NCBI RefSeq assembly: GCF_013041805.1
Contig: NZ_JABDRI010000011.1
Span: forward strand, 1-37,456
Direction: 5' to 3'
Origin: Lutibacter sp.
Lineage (GTDB): Bacteria; Bacteroidota; Bacteroidia; Flavobacteriales; Flavobacteriaceae
DNA length: 37,456 nt
The notes beneath the pieces are model-generated. The model ran no database searches, was not told where the DNA came from, and saw nothing but the letters and a program-made list of their open reading frames with translations. Positions within the stretch are counted from its first letter, which is position 1; each line of letters begins with the position of its first letter. Positions 9,052-16,720 of this stretch are shown here, one piece after another. Position numbers and translations under genes: made by a program.

Positions 9052-9099
9052 TTCTGCTACCAAAATTAATTGTAATTAAATACTTATTTGGTAGCAGAA
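9052..9099. repeat. Perfect 13-bp inverted repeat with 22-nt spacer
   Basis: TTCTGCTACCAAA at 9052-9064 and its exact reverse complement TTTGGTAGCAGAA at 9087-9099 flank a 22-nt AT-only-like spacer. The arms are much richer in G+C than the surroundings. No run of T follows on either strand, so it is not a standard intrinsic terminator. It could be an operator, an RNA stem or the remains of a mobile element. Confidence 0.8.
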
Positions 9100-9206
9100 A
9101 TATATTGTAAAACCAATTATTAGTATCAGAATTGTACTAAATTGTTTAAGTAATACTCTTATTTTACAACGCAATTAAAATTTAGGAACTTTTCATTAAT
9201 TTATTT

Positions 9207-9223
9207 AAACTATGAAATAGTTT
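9207..9223 (-). terminator. Weak hairpin downstream of tpx
   Basis: AAACTAT/ATAGTTT pair around a 3-nt loop, about 30 nt after the tpx stop, followed on the minus strand by an AT-rich AAATAAATT. The stem is weak and there is no clear U-run, so this is only a candidate terminator. Confidence 0.3.
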
Positions 9224-9251
9224 CAAAATAATTAAACTCTTTAGTTATTAG

Positions 9252-9749
9252 CTATAAAGCTTTTAAAGCAGCTTCGTAATTAGGCTCATCAACAATTTCA
9301 GGGACTTGTTCCGTATAGGTTACTACACCTTCTTCATTCAATACAACAATTGCTCTTGAGTGTAAATTTGCTAAAGGTCCGTCTTCAATAGTTACACCAA
9401 ATGACTTTCCAAATTTTCCTTTTGCAAAATCAGATAATGTGATTACATTTTCTAATCCTTCAGCGCCACAAAAACGTGCCTGAGCGAATGGTAAATCTCT
9501 AGAAATACATAAAACTTTCGTATTTTCTAGTTCACTTGCTTCTTTGTTAAATCTTCTTACAGAAGCTGCACAAGTACCTGTATCTAAACTTGGAAATATG
9601 TTTAGAATTAATTTAGAGCCTTTAAAATCTTTTAATTTTGCTTTTGATAAATCTGCCTTTACTAATGAAAATTTTGGAGCTTTACTACCTATTTTTGGAA
9701 GTTTTCCAACTGTTTTAAATGGATTTCCTTTTAATGTTATTTTAGCCAT
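9252..9749 (-). CDS. tpx: Thiol peroxidase Tpx (atypical 2-Cys peroxiredoxin)
   Basis: This 165-residue peroxiredoxin reduces hydrogen and alkyl peroxides using thioredoxin. The Tpx signature FPSLDTGTCAASVRRFN places the peroxidatic cysteine at 60; the resolving cysteine is Cys94 in FAQARFCGAEG. The spacing of 34 residues fits the intramolecular disulfide of Tpx. Length and N-terminal hairpin (ITLKGNPFKTVGKLPKIG) are standard. It has its own TAACTTTG promoter element and is separated from the peroxiredoxin gene upstream by a terminator, so the two are not simply one operon. The protein is cytoplasmic, with no signal peptide. Confidence 0.96.
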   Translation of the reverse strand: MAKITLKGNPFKTVGKLPKIGSKAPKFSLVKADLSKAKLKDFKGSKLILNIFPSLDTGTCAASVRRFNKEASELENTKVLCISRDLPFAQARFCGAEGLENVITLSDFAKGKFGKSFGVTIEDGPLANLHSRAIVVLNEEGVVTYTEQVPEIVDEPNYEAALKAL

Positions 9750-9773
9750 AATAAATTTTTATAATTATAATTT

Positions 9774-9781
9774 CAAAGTTA
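9774..9781 (-). promoter_or_regulatory. -7 element of tpx
   Basis: Reads TAACTTTG on the minus strand (exact TAnnTTTG), 24 nt before the tpx ATG and directly downstream of the neighbouring gene's terminator. No -33 TTG was found. Confidence 0.5.
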
Positions 9782-9792
9782 GTCTAAAAACT

Positions 9793-9823
9793 AAAAACTC
9801 CCGAATAAATTCGAGAGTTTTTA
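9793..9823 (-). terminator. Intrinsic terminator after the peroxiredoxin gene
   Basis: On the minus strand AAAAACTCTCGAA pairs with TTCGGGAGTTTTT around a short loop: a 13-bp stem with one G-U pair, ending in U5. It lies about 20 nt after the stop at 9843 and isolates this gene from tpx. The near-symmetry means it may also work on the plus strand. Confidence 0.82.
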
Positions 9824-9842
9824 AAAATATATTTGATTTTTG

Positions 9843-10475
9843 TTAGTGTTTCGCTAAATAATCAGCAACTCCTTCATGTGTTGCTTTTAAACCTTCTTTA
9901 TCTGCGTTCCAGTTTGCAGGACACGCTTCTCCATGTTCTTCTGTAAATTGTAATGCGTCAACCATTCTTAATGCTTCATCTACATTTCTACCTAATGGTA
10001 AATCATTAACAACTTGGTGACGAACTATTCCTTCTTTATCAATTAAAAATAGACCACGGTAAGCAATTAATTCTCCACTCGCTTGTAATTCATCATTATC
10101 ATCATAATAAAAATCACCAGCTAAAACATCATAATTTTTAGAAATTGTTTTATTAGTATCTGCAACTAGAGGGTAGGTAACTCCTTGAATACCTCCTTGT
10201 GCTTTTGGCATTTGTAACCATCCCCAGTGAGACTGTTCCGTATCAGTTGATACAGCAACTAATTGAACATTTCTTTTTTCAAATTCTGCTATTTTTTCTT
10301 GGAAAGCAAATAATTCTGTAGGACAAACAAATGTAAAATCTTTTGGGTAAAAGAATAATACCACATATTTATTACCTTCAAATTGTTCTAAAGAGTAATT
10401 TTCATTAAATTCAATCCCATTTACTACTGCTTGAGCATTAAATTTAGGTGCTTTTTTTCCAACTAATACTGCCAT
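9843..10475 (-). CDS. Typical 2-Cys peroxiredoxin (AhpC/Prx1 group)
   Basis: A 210-residue cytoplasmic peroxidase. The peroxidatic cysteine is Cys51 in FYPKDFTFVCPTE, and the resolving cysteine is Cys185 in EACPANW near the C-terminus, the arrangement of dimeric Prx1/AhpC enzymes. VSTDTEQSHWGW at 75-86 is a further class motif. No ahpF is adjacent, so the electron donor is probably thioredoxin or a distant AhpF; I therefore do not assign ahpC. It has its own promoter, with a possible operator next to it, and is followed by a strong terminator. Together with tpx it forms a peroxide-defence locus. Confidence 0.95.
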   Translation of the reverse strand: MAVLVGKKAPKFNAQAVVNGIEFNENYSLEQFEGNKYVVLFFYPKDFTFVCPTELFAFQEKIAEFEKRNVQLVAVSTDTEQSHWGWLQMPKAQGGIQGVTYPLVADTNKTISKNYDVLAGDFYYDDNDELQASGELIAYRGLFLIDKEGIVRHQVVNDLPLGRNVDEALRMVDALQFTEEHGEACPANWNADKEGLKATHEGVADYLAKH

Positions 10476-10516
10476 TATAATTATTTTTAATATTAAGTTT
10501 CTTTAATTTCTTAATG

Positions 10517-10524
10517 CAAAATTA
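10517..10524 (-). promoter_or_regulatory. -7 element of the peroxiredoxin gene
   Basis: Reads TAATTTTG on the minus strand (exact TAnnTTTG), 41 nt before the ATG at 10475. The expected -33 region falls inside an inverted repeat at 10534-10556. Confidence 0.52.
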
Positions 10525-10533
10525 AACGTTTTA

Positions 10534-10556
10534 TTAACTTGAATAAAACATGTTAA
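10534..10556. promoter_or_regulatory. Candidate operator upstream of the peroxiredoxin gene
   Basis: TTAACTTG at 10534-10541 and CATGTTAA at 10549-10556 are 8-bp arms matching at seven of eight positions, with a 7-nt spacer. They cover the -33 region of the peroxiredoxin promoter, where a regulator could block or recruit polymerase. The sequence does not match the OxyR or PerR consensus. Confidence 0.35.
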
Positions 10557-10630
10557 TTTTTTAATCTTATTCCGAAATAGATTTTATTTATTGCGGTACA
10601 AATGCAATTAATAAATTAGCATAATTCTTG

Positions 10631-10638
10631 TATCTTCG
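10631..10638 (+). promoter_or_regulatory. Possible -7 element of the MATE gene
   Basis: TATCTTCG differs from TAnnTTTG at one position and lies 20 nt before the TTG start. No TTG occurs at -33 spacing. Confidence 0.3.
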
Positions 10639-10658
10639 CAGCTTAGAATTTATAAATA

Positions 10659-12017
10659 TTGAAGATTAAAAACTACACATCTGAATTTAAAAATAATTTG
10701 AAGTTAGCTACTCCAATTATGATGGGTTCTTTAGGCCATTTATTAGTTGGGTTAATTGATGACATTATGGTTGGTAGACTTGGTCCAGTTGAGCTCGCGG
10801 CTACATCACTTGGTAATAGCTTAGTTTTTATTGCGCTTTCAATTGGTATTGGCTTTTCATTTGCTATTACACCATTAATTGCTGAATCTGATGGAGAAGG
10901 GGATAAAACAAAAGCAAGAAGTATTTTTCAACATGGAATTATTTTAATGACAATTTTAGGTATTGCTTTATTTCTAATGTTATTGGTAATTAAACCAATT
11001 TTGTATCATTTAGATCAACCTGATGAAGTTGTTGTATTAGCAATACCATACTACGAAATTGTAGCTATATCTATGATTCCATTAATGATATTCCAAGGTT
11101 TGAAACAATTTACTGATGGTTTATCTGAAACAAAATATGCAATGTATGCCACAATACTAACCAATATTGTAAATGTTGTTTTAAATTTTGCCTTAATTTA
11201 TGGTTTATGGATTTTCCCAAGATTAGAAATTGTAGGAGCAGCATTGGGAACGTTAATTTCTAGAGTTGTTATGGTTGCTTTTTTATACATTGTATTAATG
11301 AGAAAAGAAAAGTTTGCAGTTTATATGAAAAGACTTAATTTGTATGAAATTAAAGCAAAGGTCTTTCAAAAAATAATTGGATTAGGTTTTCCAACGGCTT
11401 TACAAATGCTTTTTGAAGTTGGGTTATTTACGGCTTCAGTATTGTTAGCAGGAACTTTAGGAGCATTGTCTCAAGCTGCAAACCAGATAGCATTAAAGCT
11501 AGCATCTACAACTTTTATGATTGCTGTTGGAATTGGTGTTGCTTCAACTATTAGAGTTGGAAACCAAAAAGGATTAAAAAATTATATTGAATTAAGAAGA
11601 ATTGCATTTTCTAACTTTTTATTGATCGTATTAATTATGTTTACTTTTACAATTGGTTTTATGTTGTTGAAAGATATTTTACCTTGGATGTTTACTGATA
11701 ATTTAGAAGTTATAAAAATGGCCTCAGGTTTATTAATTATTGCAGGTTTGTTTCAATTGTCTGATGGTTTGCAAGCTGTAATTTTGGGAGGTTTGAGAGG
11801 TTTACAAGATGTTAATATTCCCTCTGGATTAACATTTATTGCTTATTGGATTATAGGTTTTCCAATATGCTACTATTTGGGTAAAGAGAACGTATTAGGT
11901 ACTTTAGGTATTTGGATAGGTTTACTTACCGCATTAACAAGCTCAGCATTGATGCTGTTTTTTAGATTTAATTATTTGTCAAATAAATTAATACAAGAAA
12001 AAAATGAACTTACCTAA
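10659..12017 (+). CDS. MATE-family efflux transporter
   Basis: A 452-residue inner-membrane antiporter of the multidrug and toxin extrusion family, with about 12 hydrophobic segments in two repeated bundles. The N-terminal motif (LATPIMMGSLGHLLVGLIDD then MVGRLGPVELAA, about 16-48) and the repeat at about 245-275 (LGFPTALQMLFEVGLFTASV) are family signatures. Substrates cannot be predicted from sequence. The start is TTG at 10659: an in-frame stop lies just upstream and no ATG precedes the first membrane helix. Its end overlaps the next small gene by 14 bp. Confidence 0.92.
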   Translation: MKIKNYTSEFKNNLKLATPIMMGSLGHLLVGLIDDIMVGRLGPVELAATSLGNSLVFIALSIGIGFSFAITPLIAESDGEGDKTKARSIFQHGIILMTILGIALFLMLLVIKPILYHLDQPDEVVVLAIPYYEIVAISMIPLMIFQGLKQFTDGLSETKYAMYATILTNIVNVVLNFALIYGLWIFPRLEIVGAALGTLISRVVMVAFLYIVLMRKEKFAVYMKRLNLYEIKAKVFQKIIGLGFPTALQMLFEVGLFTASVLLAGTLGALSQAANQIALKLASTTFMIAVGIGVASTIRVGNQKGLKNYIELRRIAFSNFLLIVLIMFTFTIGFMLLKDILPWMFTDNLEVIKMASGLLIIAGLFQLSDGLQAVILGGLRGLQDVNIPSGLTFIAYWIIGFPICYYLGKENVLGTLGIWIGLLTALTSSALMLFFRFNYLSNKLIQEKNELT

Positions 12018-12234
12018 ATTTTTACTGGGAGACAATACAGATTGTAAAGATGATATTTTTGTAATTCATACTGAATTCCCTAGATTTATTATCAACCTTA
12101 TTGATGATGAAATTGAATGGTGGGAAGATTTTGATGGAGCAGATCAAGAAGAATTAGAAACCCAAGTAGCTGTTCTTATTGATCAGGCAAGTGAATTCTA
12201 TGACCGTGAAATGGAAAGATATAAAGAGGAATAA
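12004..12234 (+). CDS. Small acidic conserved hypothetical protein
   Basis: A 76-residue, strongly acidic protein (EIEWWEDFDGADQEELETQ, C-terminal EFYDREMERYKEE) with no signal peptide or membrane segment, hence probably cytoplasmic. It overlaps the end of the MATE gene by 14 bp, suggesting translational coupling. Its own end is 3 bp from the end of the opposing helix-hairpin-helix gene. I recognise no domain. It resembles small proteins kept as hypothetical in Flavobacteriaceae, and the coupling is the main reason to call it real. Confidence 0.72.
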   Translation: MNLPKFLLGDNTDCKDDIFVIHTEFPRFIINLIDDEIEWWEDFDGADQEELETQVAVLIDQASEFYDREMERYKEE

Positions 12235-12237
12235 CTA

Positions 12238-12756
12238 TTATTGATTATTTTTTAATAGTTCAAAGGCTTGACCTATCCAATCATCTCTTTCAATTCTTCC
12301 GTTAATAGTAGCTATTAATTCGGTAATTTTAGAAATATCGCTACTGTTAAAATTACTTATTTGTTTAAAAGTAAAAATACCGATTTCATTTAGGTTTTTT
12401 TCAATGGAAGGCCCAATTCCTTTAATTTTTTGTAGGTCATCTTTTTCTTCAAAAGTAGCTAATCCAATACGATTAAAATTTAATCCATTATTTTTTTTAA
12501 TTTCTGACGGAATAGCTTGTACCATTTGTTTTCCTCCACGTTCAAAAGTTTTTGTGGCCCTTATTTTTGATACATCATCTACTATAATTGAATCATCCTC
12601 ATTTTCATTTTTAAATGCTTTACTTGCCTTATTTTTTTTTGGCGAAGTTTTAATTATTTGCCCAAAAAATAGTCCAATTAAAAAGGAACCTAACATCCAA
12701 AAAAAGATTTCAATTAGGTGTGCTACATTCGGATTTGAAAATATTGATAAAAGCAT
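12238..12756 (-). CDS. Membrane-anchored helix-hairpin-helix (H3TH-like) protein
   Basis: A 172-residue protein with one N-terminal membrane segment (about 12-34) followed by a charged linker (36-100). The C-terminal domain begins DDLQKIKGIGPSIEKNLNEI at 106-125 and ends GRIERDDWIGQAFELL at 153-168. This is the pattern of the small helix-3-turn-helix domain (COG3743-type, flap-endonuclease-like), which binds DNA in related proteins. The catalytic part of a FEN-type nuclease is absent, so the nuclease label often given to this family is not supported here. It follows the OmpA-like gene by 3 bp and is probably co-expressed with it. Confidence 0.8.
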   Translation of the reverse strand: MLLSIFSNPNVAHLIEIFFWMLGSFLIGLFFGQIIKTSPKKNKASKAFKNENEDDSIIVDDVSKIRATKTFERGGKQMVQAIPSEIKKNNGLNFNRIGLATFEEKDDLQKIKGIGPSIEKNLNEIGIFTFKQISNFNSSDISKITELIATINGRIERDDWIGQAFELLKNNQ

Positions 12757-12759
12757 ATT

Positions 12760-13641
12760 TTAATTAATTAATGTTACTTCAATTCTTCTATTTAATGCTC
12801 TTCCTTTTTCAGTTGTTTTATCAGCAATTGGTTCAGATTCTCCTTTTGAAAAGGTTTCAATTTTAATGTTGTCAATACCGTTTTCTATAAAATAATCTTT
12901 AAGAGTATTTGCATTTTTCAACCCAGTGACCAAATTTTTATCAAAATACCCTAAATTATCTGTATGTCCTGTAATAACAATTTTTTTTGCTGGATATTTT
13001 TTCGAATAGAATTTAAGGTTATTTGCATACTTGATTAAATCGTTATTTACTATAATGCTGTCATTTACAAATTCAAGATATAGCTTTTTATTCGTTATTT
13101 CAAATTCAATACTATCAATTTTATATTGTTTTAGCGTATTAAAATTTATTTTTATACCATTACTAAATTGGCCATTTATATATTCAAAATTTGCAATCTC
13201 TTCGGAAACCTTAATCTTTGATGCATCTATTCCTAGTGTAACTAATTCTTGTTTAAGGGAATTTGCACGTTGCAAGCCCATATTTTCGCCAGATGTGTTT
13301 GCTAGTTCACTTTTGAGATATTTACCTGTAATATGCAATTCCTTTGAATAATCATAAATTAAAACTCGTTGTATACTATCAACTAAATTTAAAATTTCTT
13401 TTGGACTTGTATATTTATTATTGTTTTTGTTTATGATAAACCCTTCTGGAAAATTATAAATAATGTTGTTGAATTCATCAGTGATTACAAATTGTTTTTC
13501 TTCAGCAATACTCTCTTTTGATGAAATTTCAGAATTACTAGTGCAATTCTCATAAAATGAAGCACTTAAATAAGAATGAGAAATTAGAGCAATTAATGCC
13601 CACAATAAAAAAAACGAAAATGCTTTAAAATAATTTAGCAT
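12760..13641 (-). CDS. OmpA-family protein with duplicated OmpA-like domain
   Basis: A 293-residue envelope protein. An N-terminal hydrophobic segment (about 5-28) serves as signal or anchor. A canonical OmpA-like peptidoglycan-binding domain covers about 180-293, with the motif ITGHTDNLGYFDKNLVTGLK and the terminal GRALNRRIEVTLIN. Residues about 90-145 (ELHITGKYLKSE, then NMGLQRANSLKQELVTLGID) look like a second, decayed copy lacking the TGHTD core. It is the first gene of a two-gene unit with the helix-hairpin-helix protein, 46 nt after a TAGATTTG promoter element. It probably links the membrane to peptidoglycan. Confidence 0.88.
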   Translation of the reverse strand: MLNYFKAFSFFLLWALIALISHSYLSASFYENCTSNSEISSKESIAEEKQFVITDEFNNIIYNFPEGFIINKNNNKYTSPKEILNLVDSIQRVLIYDYSKELHITGKYLKSELANTSGENMGLQRANSLKQELVTLGIDASKIKVSEEIANFEYINGQFSNGIKINFNTLKQYKIDSIEFEITNKKLYLEFVNDSIIVNNDLIKYANNLKFYSKKYPAKKIVITGHTDNLGYFDKNLVTGLKNANTLKDYFIENGIDNIKIETFSKGESEPIADKTTEKGRALNRRIEVTLIN

Positions 13642-13686
13642 GATTTTATTTTAGCCGGATAAATTTAACGATTAAATTGTTTGGAA

Positions 13687-13694
13687 CAAATCTA
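13687..13694 (-). promoter_or_regulatory. -7 element of the OmpA/HhH unit
   Basis: Reads TAGATTTG on the minus strand (exact TAnnTTTG), 45 nt before the ATG at 13641 and 36 nt after the mutS2 stop. No -33 TTG was seen. Confidence 0.45.
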
Positions 13695-13730
13695 AATTGT
13701 TAAAAATGATATATTTACTAAAAGTTATAC

Positions 13731-15935
13731 TTACTTTTTAGTAGACTCTACTAGTTCAAGTTTACTTAAAGTTGTTTTTGTAGTAAAATTCCCATAGTTT
13801 ATAAAAGCATTCTTTTTTTCAATTTTATCTATGGTTCCGCAAGAATTACTTCCTTCAATTCGTACTTTATCGTTTACCTTAAAAATATAATTAGCTTTTT
13901 GTTTCGCTATTTTTTGTTCTTTTGATTTTTTAACTTCTCTAACTTTTATAACTTCTGCTAAGACTTCAGTTTCAACTGTTTTTAATTTTTTCTCAGCTTT
14001 GAGCTTTTCAACCTTAACTTGTTTTTTTTGAATTTTCGTTTTAGGTTTTGGTGGGTTCTTTTTGAGGTGTTTTGTTTTTTCAATGATAACCCAATTGTTA
14101 AAATCTGCTATTAATTGCTTTTTGTTATTTGTTTGAAAATATTTATGAAGTAACTCATTTGTTTTTCTACCAAGTATTAGCATTTTCTGATTGCTATCAT
14201 ATAGCTCCTGAAAACTTTCTAATTTTTCTTGAATTTTTAATTGTTTTTCATTCAAATTTTCTGTTTTTTCAATAGCTAAAGATTTTTCTTTATCTAGTGT
14301 TTCAGAAGTTTTCTGTAGTTTATTACGTTCTTTTTGAAGTTTAGAAATAGTTTTATCTAACCTAACTTTTTCGCCTTCAACACGTTTTTTAGCCTTGTTA
14401 ATTAAACTAAAAGGAATTCCATTTTTTTGTGCAACTTCAAAAGTAAATGAGCTTCCGGCTTGACCTATAAATAGTTTATACAAAGGCTCTAATGTTTTTT
14501 CATCAAACTGCATATTGGCATTTGACACATTTTCTAATTCATTTGCTAAAACTTTTAAATTTGAATAATGTGTGGTAATAATACCAAACGCACCTTTTGT
14601 GTAAAATTCTTCTAAAAAAATCTCGGCTAAAGCTCCACCTAGCTCAGGATCACTTCCTGTTCCAAATTCATCAATTAAAAATAAAGTATTTGTATTACAC
14701 CTTCGTAAAAAATTGCGCATATTTTTTAGTCGATAGCTATAAGTACTTAGTTGATTTTCAATAGATTGATTATCTCCAATATCAGTTAGTATTTTATCAA
14801 AAAAAGAAGTTGAGGAGCGTTCGTGCACAGGAATTAATAAGCCACTTTGTAGCATAACCTGAAGTAGCCCAATAGTTTTTAAAGCAATACTTTTACCACC
14901 AGCATTAGGTCCAGAAATAACAATTATTTGTTGTTCTTTATTTAGTTCTAACGTTTGTGGAACTGTTTTTAGTTGTTGCTCATTATTTTTTAATAATAAT
15001 ATTGGATGGTAAGCATCTTTTAAATAAATTCTTTTTTCCGACGTAATTTTAGGGAGTATACCATTTATTTTTTGTGCATATTTAGCTTTTGCGGCAATAA
15101 CATCTAATTGAGTTAAAAAGCTTTGATAATTTATTAAATCTGGAGTAAACACTCTAAGTGAGTTTGTTAACTCTTTTAAAATACGTATAATTTCCTGGTG
15201 TTCGTCATACATTAAATTTTGAAGTTCACGGCTAAATTGTAAAGTTGCTTCTGGAGCAATATAAACAATGTTTCCAGTTTTAGAGCTTCCAACCATACTC
15301 CCTTTTACTTTCCTTCTATGCATGGCACTTACGGCTAAAACTCGCTGATTATCAATTACAGATTCTCTAATTTCATCTAAGTAACCAGCTGAACTATATT
15401 GACTCAATGCTTTGCTAAAGCTTCCGCTAATTTTAGAGCGCACTCTATTTATATCATTTCTAATTTGCTTTAAAAGAGGAGATGATTTTTCATCAATTTC
15501 TCCAAAAGGAGTGATTACTCTTTCAATGTTTTGTACTATTACTTTTTGATATTCAATTTTTTCTGAAAAATTAAAAAGAAATGGATAATAATCTTTGAAT
15601 TTTTTAAAAAACTGCAACAATTCAAAAATAGTAGTACCAGTATTAAGAATTTTTAAAAATGAAGCAGGTTCTAAATAGCTATTTTCAATGTTTAATAAAT
15701 GAATTTCTTTTTGAATATCATCAAAATGATGATTAGGAACTCTATTTTCATTCACAAATGAAGACAAATACTCATTCACTTTTTGAAGCTCAGGTTGAAG
15801 TTTTTGTAGGTTAGATAAAGGTTTTATTTGTAACGTTTCCGTTTTACCTAGGTCAGAAATACAAAATTCACTTACTGTTTGTAAAATAGTTGCTAATTCT
15901 AAATCTATTAATGTTTTTTCTGAAATACTACTCAT
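13731..15935 (-). CDS. mutS2: MutS2-family ATPase without Smr domain
   Basis: A 734-residue MutS2-type protein, related to mismatch-repair MutS but lacking its mismatch-recognition domain. The core/lever region spans about 1-320. The ATPase follows, with Walker A SGPNAGGKS at 341-349, Walker B TLFLIDEFGTGSDP at 417-430 and the ITTHYSNLK switch at 453-461. A long coiled coil runs from about 515 to 600, then a lysine-rich linker (625-675). The C-terminus is a KOW-like beta domain (NDKVRIEGSNSCGTIDKI). The Smr endonuclease domain that ends MutS2 in Firmicutes and Thermus is missing. It is divergent from ung; an imperfect hairpin overlaps its stop codon (13716-13743). Roles in recombination control or ribosome rescue are known for relatives. 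Confidence 0.92.
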   Translation of the reverse strand: MSSISEKTLIDLELATILQTVSEFCISDLGKTETLQIKPLSNLQKLQPELQKVNEYLSSFVNENRVPNHHFDDIQKEIHLLNIENSYLEPASFLKILNTGTTIFELLQFFKKFKDYYPFLFNFSEKIEYQKVIVQNIERVITPFGEIDEKSSPLLKQIRNDINRVRSKISGSFSKALSQYSSAGYLDEIRESVIDNQRVLAVSAMHRRKVKGSMVGSSKTGNIVYIAPEATLQFSRELQNLMYDEHQEIIRILKELTNSLRVFTPDLINYQSFLTQLDVIAAKAKYAQKINGILPKITSEKRIYLKDAYHPILLLKNNEQQLKTVPQTLELNKEQQIIVISGPNAGGKSIALKTIGLLQVMLQSGLLIPVHERSSTSFFDKILTDIGDNQSIENQLSTYSYRLKNMRNFLRRCNTNTLFLIDEFGTGSDPELGGALAEIFLEEFYTKGAFGIITTHYSNLKVLANELENVSNANMQFDEKTLEPLYKLFIGQAGSSFTFEVAQKNGIPFSLINKAKKRVEGEKVRLDKTISKLQKERNKLQKTSETLDKEKSLAIEKTENLNEKQLKIQEKLESFQELYDSNQKMLILGRKTNELLHKYFQTNNKKQLIADFNNWVIIEKTKHLKKNPPKPKTKIQKKQVKVEKLKAEKKLKTVETEVLAEVIKVREVKKSKEQKIAKQKANYIFKVNDKVRIEGSNSCGTIDKIEKKNAFINYGNFTTKTTLSKLELVESTKK

Positions 15936-15945
15936 AAAAAATTGC

Positions 15946-15953
15946 TACTTTTG
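15946..15953 (+). promoter_or_regulatory. -7 element of ung
   Basis: TACTTTTG, exact TAnnTTTG, 40 nt before the ung ATG. It forms one arm of a perfect 8-bp inverted repeat with the mutS2 element at 15963-15970. Confidence 0.5.
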
Positions 15954-15962
15954 AAAGTACGA

Positions 15963-15970
15963 CAAAAGTA
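15963..15970 (-). promoter_or_regulatory. -7 element of mutS2
   Basis: Reads TACTTTTG on the minus strand, exact TAnnTTTG, 27 nt before the mutS2 ATG. It lies on the ung side of the ung element, so the two polymerase footprints overlap completely. Confidence 0.5.
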
Positions 15971-15993
15971 TAAATTTAAGACGAATAGCCACC

Positions 15994-16659
15994 ATGAATG
16001 TGAAAATTGCTGAAAGCTGGGAAAAAATATTATTTGAGGAGTTTGAAAAACCCTATTTTAAAGAACTTACAAATTTTGTAAGAGAAGAGTATAAATCAAC
16101 TACTTGTTATCCAAAAGGGAATCAAATTTTTGAAGCATTTAATTTGTGTGATTTTAACAATTTGAAAGTAGTAATTATTGGTCAAGATCCTTATCATGGT
16201 CATGGACAGGCAAATGGTTTAAGTTTTTCCGTAAATGATGGAATTGCTCATCCACCTTCATTAATTAATATTTTTAAAGAAATTGCTACTGATTTGAAAA
16301 TTGATTATCCAAAAAGCGGAAATTTAGAGCGTTGGGCTAAGCAAGGAGTACTTTTACTAAACGCAACATTGACAGTGAGAGCTCACAATGCGGGCTCACA
16401 TCAAAAGAAAGGATGGGAACAATTCACAGATGCAGTAATTTCAAAAATTTCAGAAGATAAAGAGAATGTAGTTTTTTTACTTTGGGGTGGTTTTGCTAAA
16501 AAGAAAGGTTTAAAAATTAATTCTAGTAAACATTATATTTTAACTTCAGGACATCCATCACCATTAAGCGCGAATAGAGGTTATTGGTTTGGAAATCAAC
16601 ATTTTAGTAAGGTAAATAGCTATTTGAAAAGTAAAGGATTAAATAAAATTGATTGGTGA
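15994..16659 (+). CDS. ung: Uracil-DNA glycosylase, family 1
   Basis: This 221-residue enzyme removes uracil from DNA as the first step of base-excision repair. The catalytic motif GQDPYHG is at 63-69, with Asp65 as the water-activating residue. The minor-groove loop GHPSPLSA is at 186-193, with His187. The uracil pocket is also visible (LLNATLTV, about 121-128, and the LLWGGFAKK stretch). Length and motif spacing match E. coli Ung closely. It is monocistronic, divergent from mutS2, with only 58 bp between the two start codons. Confidence 0.97.
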   Translation: MNVKIAESWEKILFEEFEKPYFKELTNFVREEYKSTTCYPKGNQIFEAFNLCDFNNLKVVIIGQDPYHGHGQANGLSFSVNDGIAHPPSLINIFKEIATDLKIDYPKSGNLERWAKQGVLLLNATLTVRAHNAGSHQKKGWEQFTDAVISKISEDKENVVFLLWGGFAKKKGLKINSSKHYILTSGHPSPLSANRGYWFGNQHFSKVNSYLKSKGLNKIDW

Positions 16660-16691
16660 TTAATGTCATACTTTACAACTGTAATAAATGT

Positions 16692-16699
16692 TACATTTG
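16692..16699 (+). promoter_or_regulatory. -7 element of the lipoprotein gene at 16721
   Basis: TACATTTG (exact TAnnTTTG) 21 nt before the ATG and just after the ung stop. No TTG at -33 spacing. Confidence 0.45.
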
Positions 16700-16720
16700 T
16701 GAAAATTAATCTCAATAAAA

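Larger units (their letters stand above)
8844..9251. other. 408-bp intergenic region between ftsK and tpx
   Basis: This is the longest non-coding gap. It holds the ftsK promoter, a short inverted repeat at 8895-8910, a perfect 13-bp inverted repeat at 9052-9099 and a small hairpin at 9207-9223 after tpx. I found no coding region, tRNA or CRISPR-like repeat in it. Confidence 0.7.

Noticed and set aside
12233-12260. An 8-bp inverted repeat (AACTATTA/TAATAGTT) at a convergent junction
   Set aside because: All-AT-type weak stem, 12-nt loop and no T-run; not convincing as a terminator.
15988-15996. GCCACCATG at the ung start, identical to the eukaryotic Kozak consensus
   Set aside because: Coincidence; all other features are bacterial and the Ung protein is a normal bacterial enzyme.
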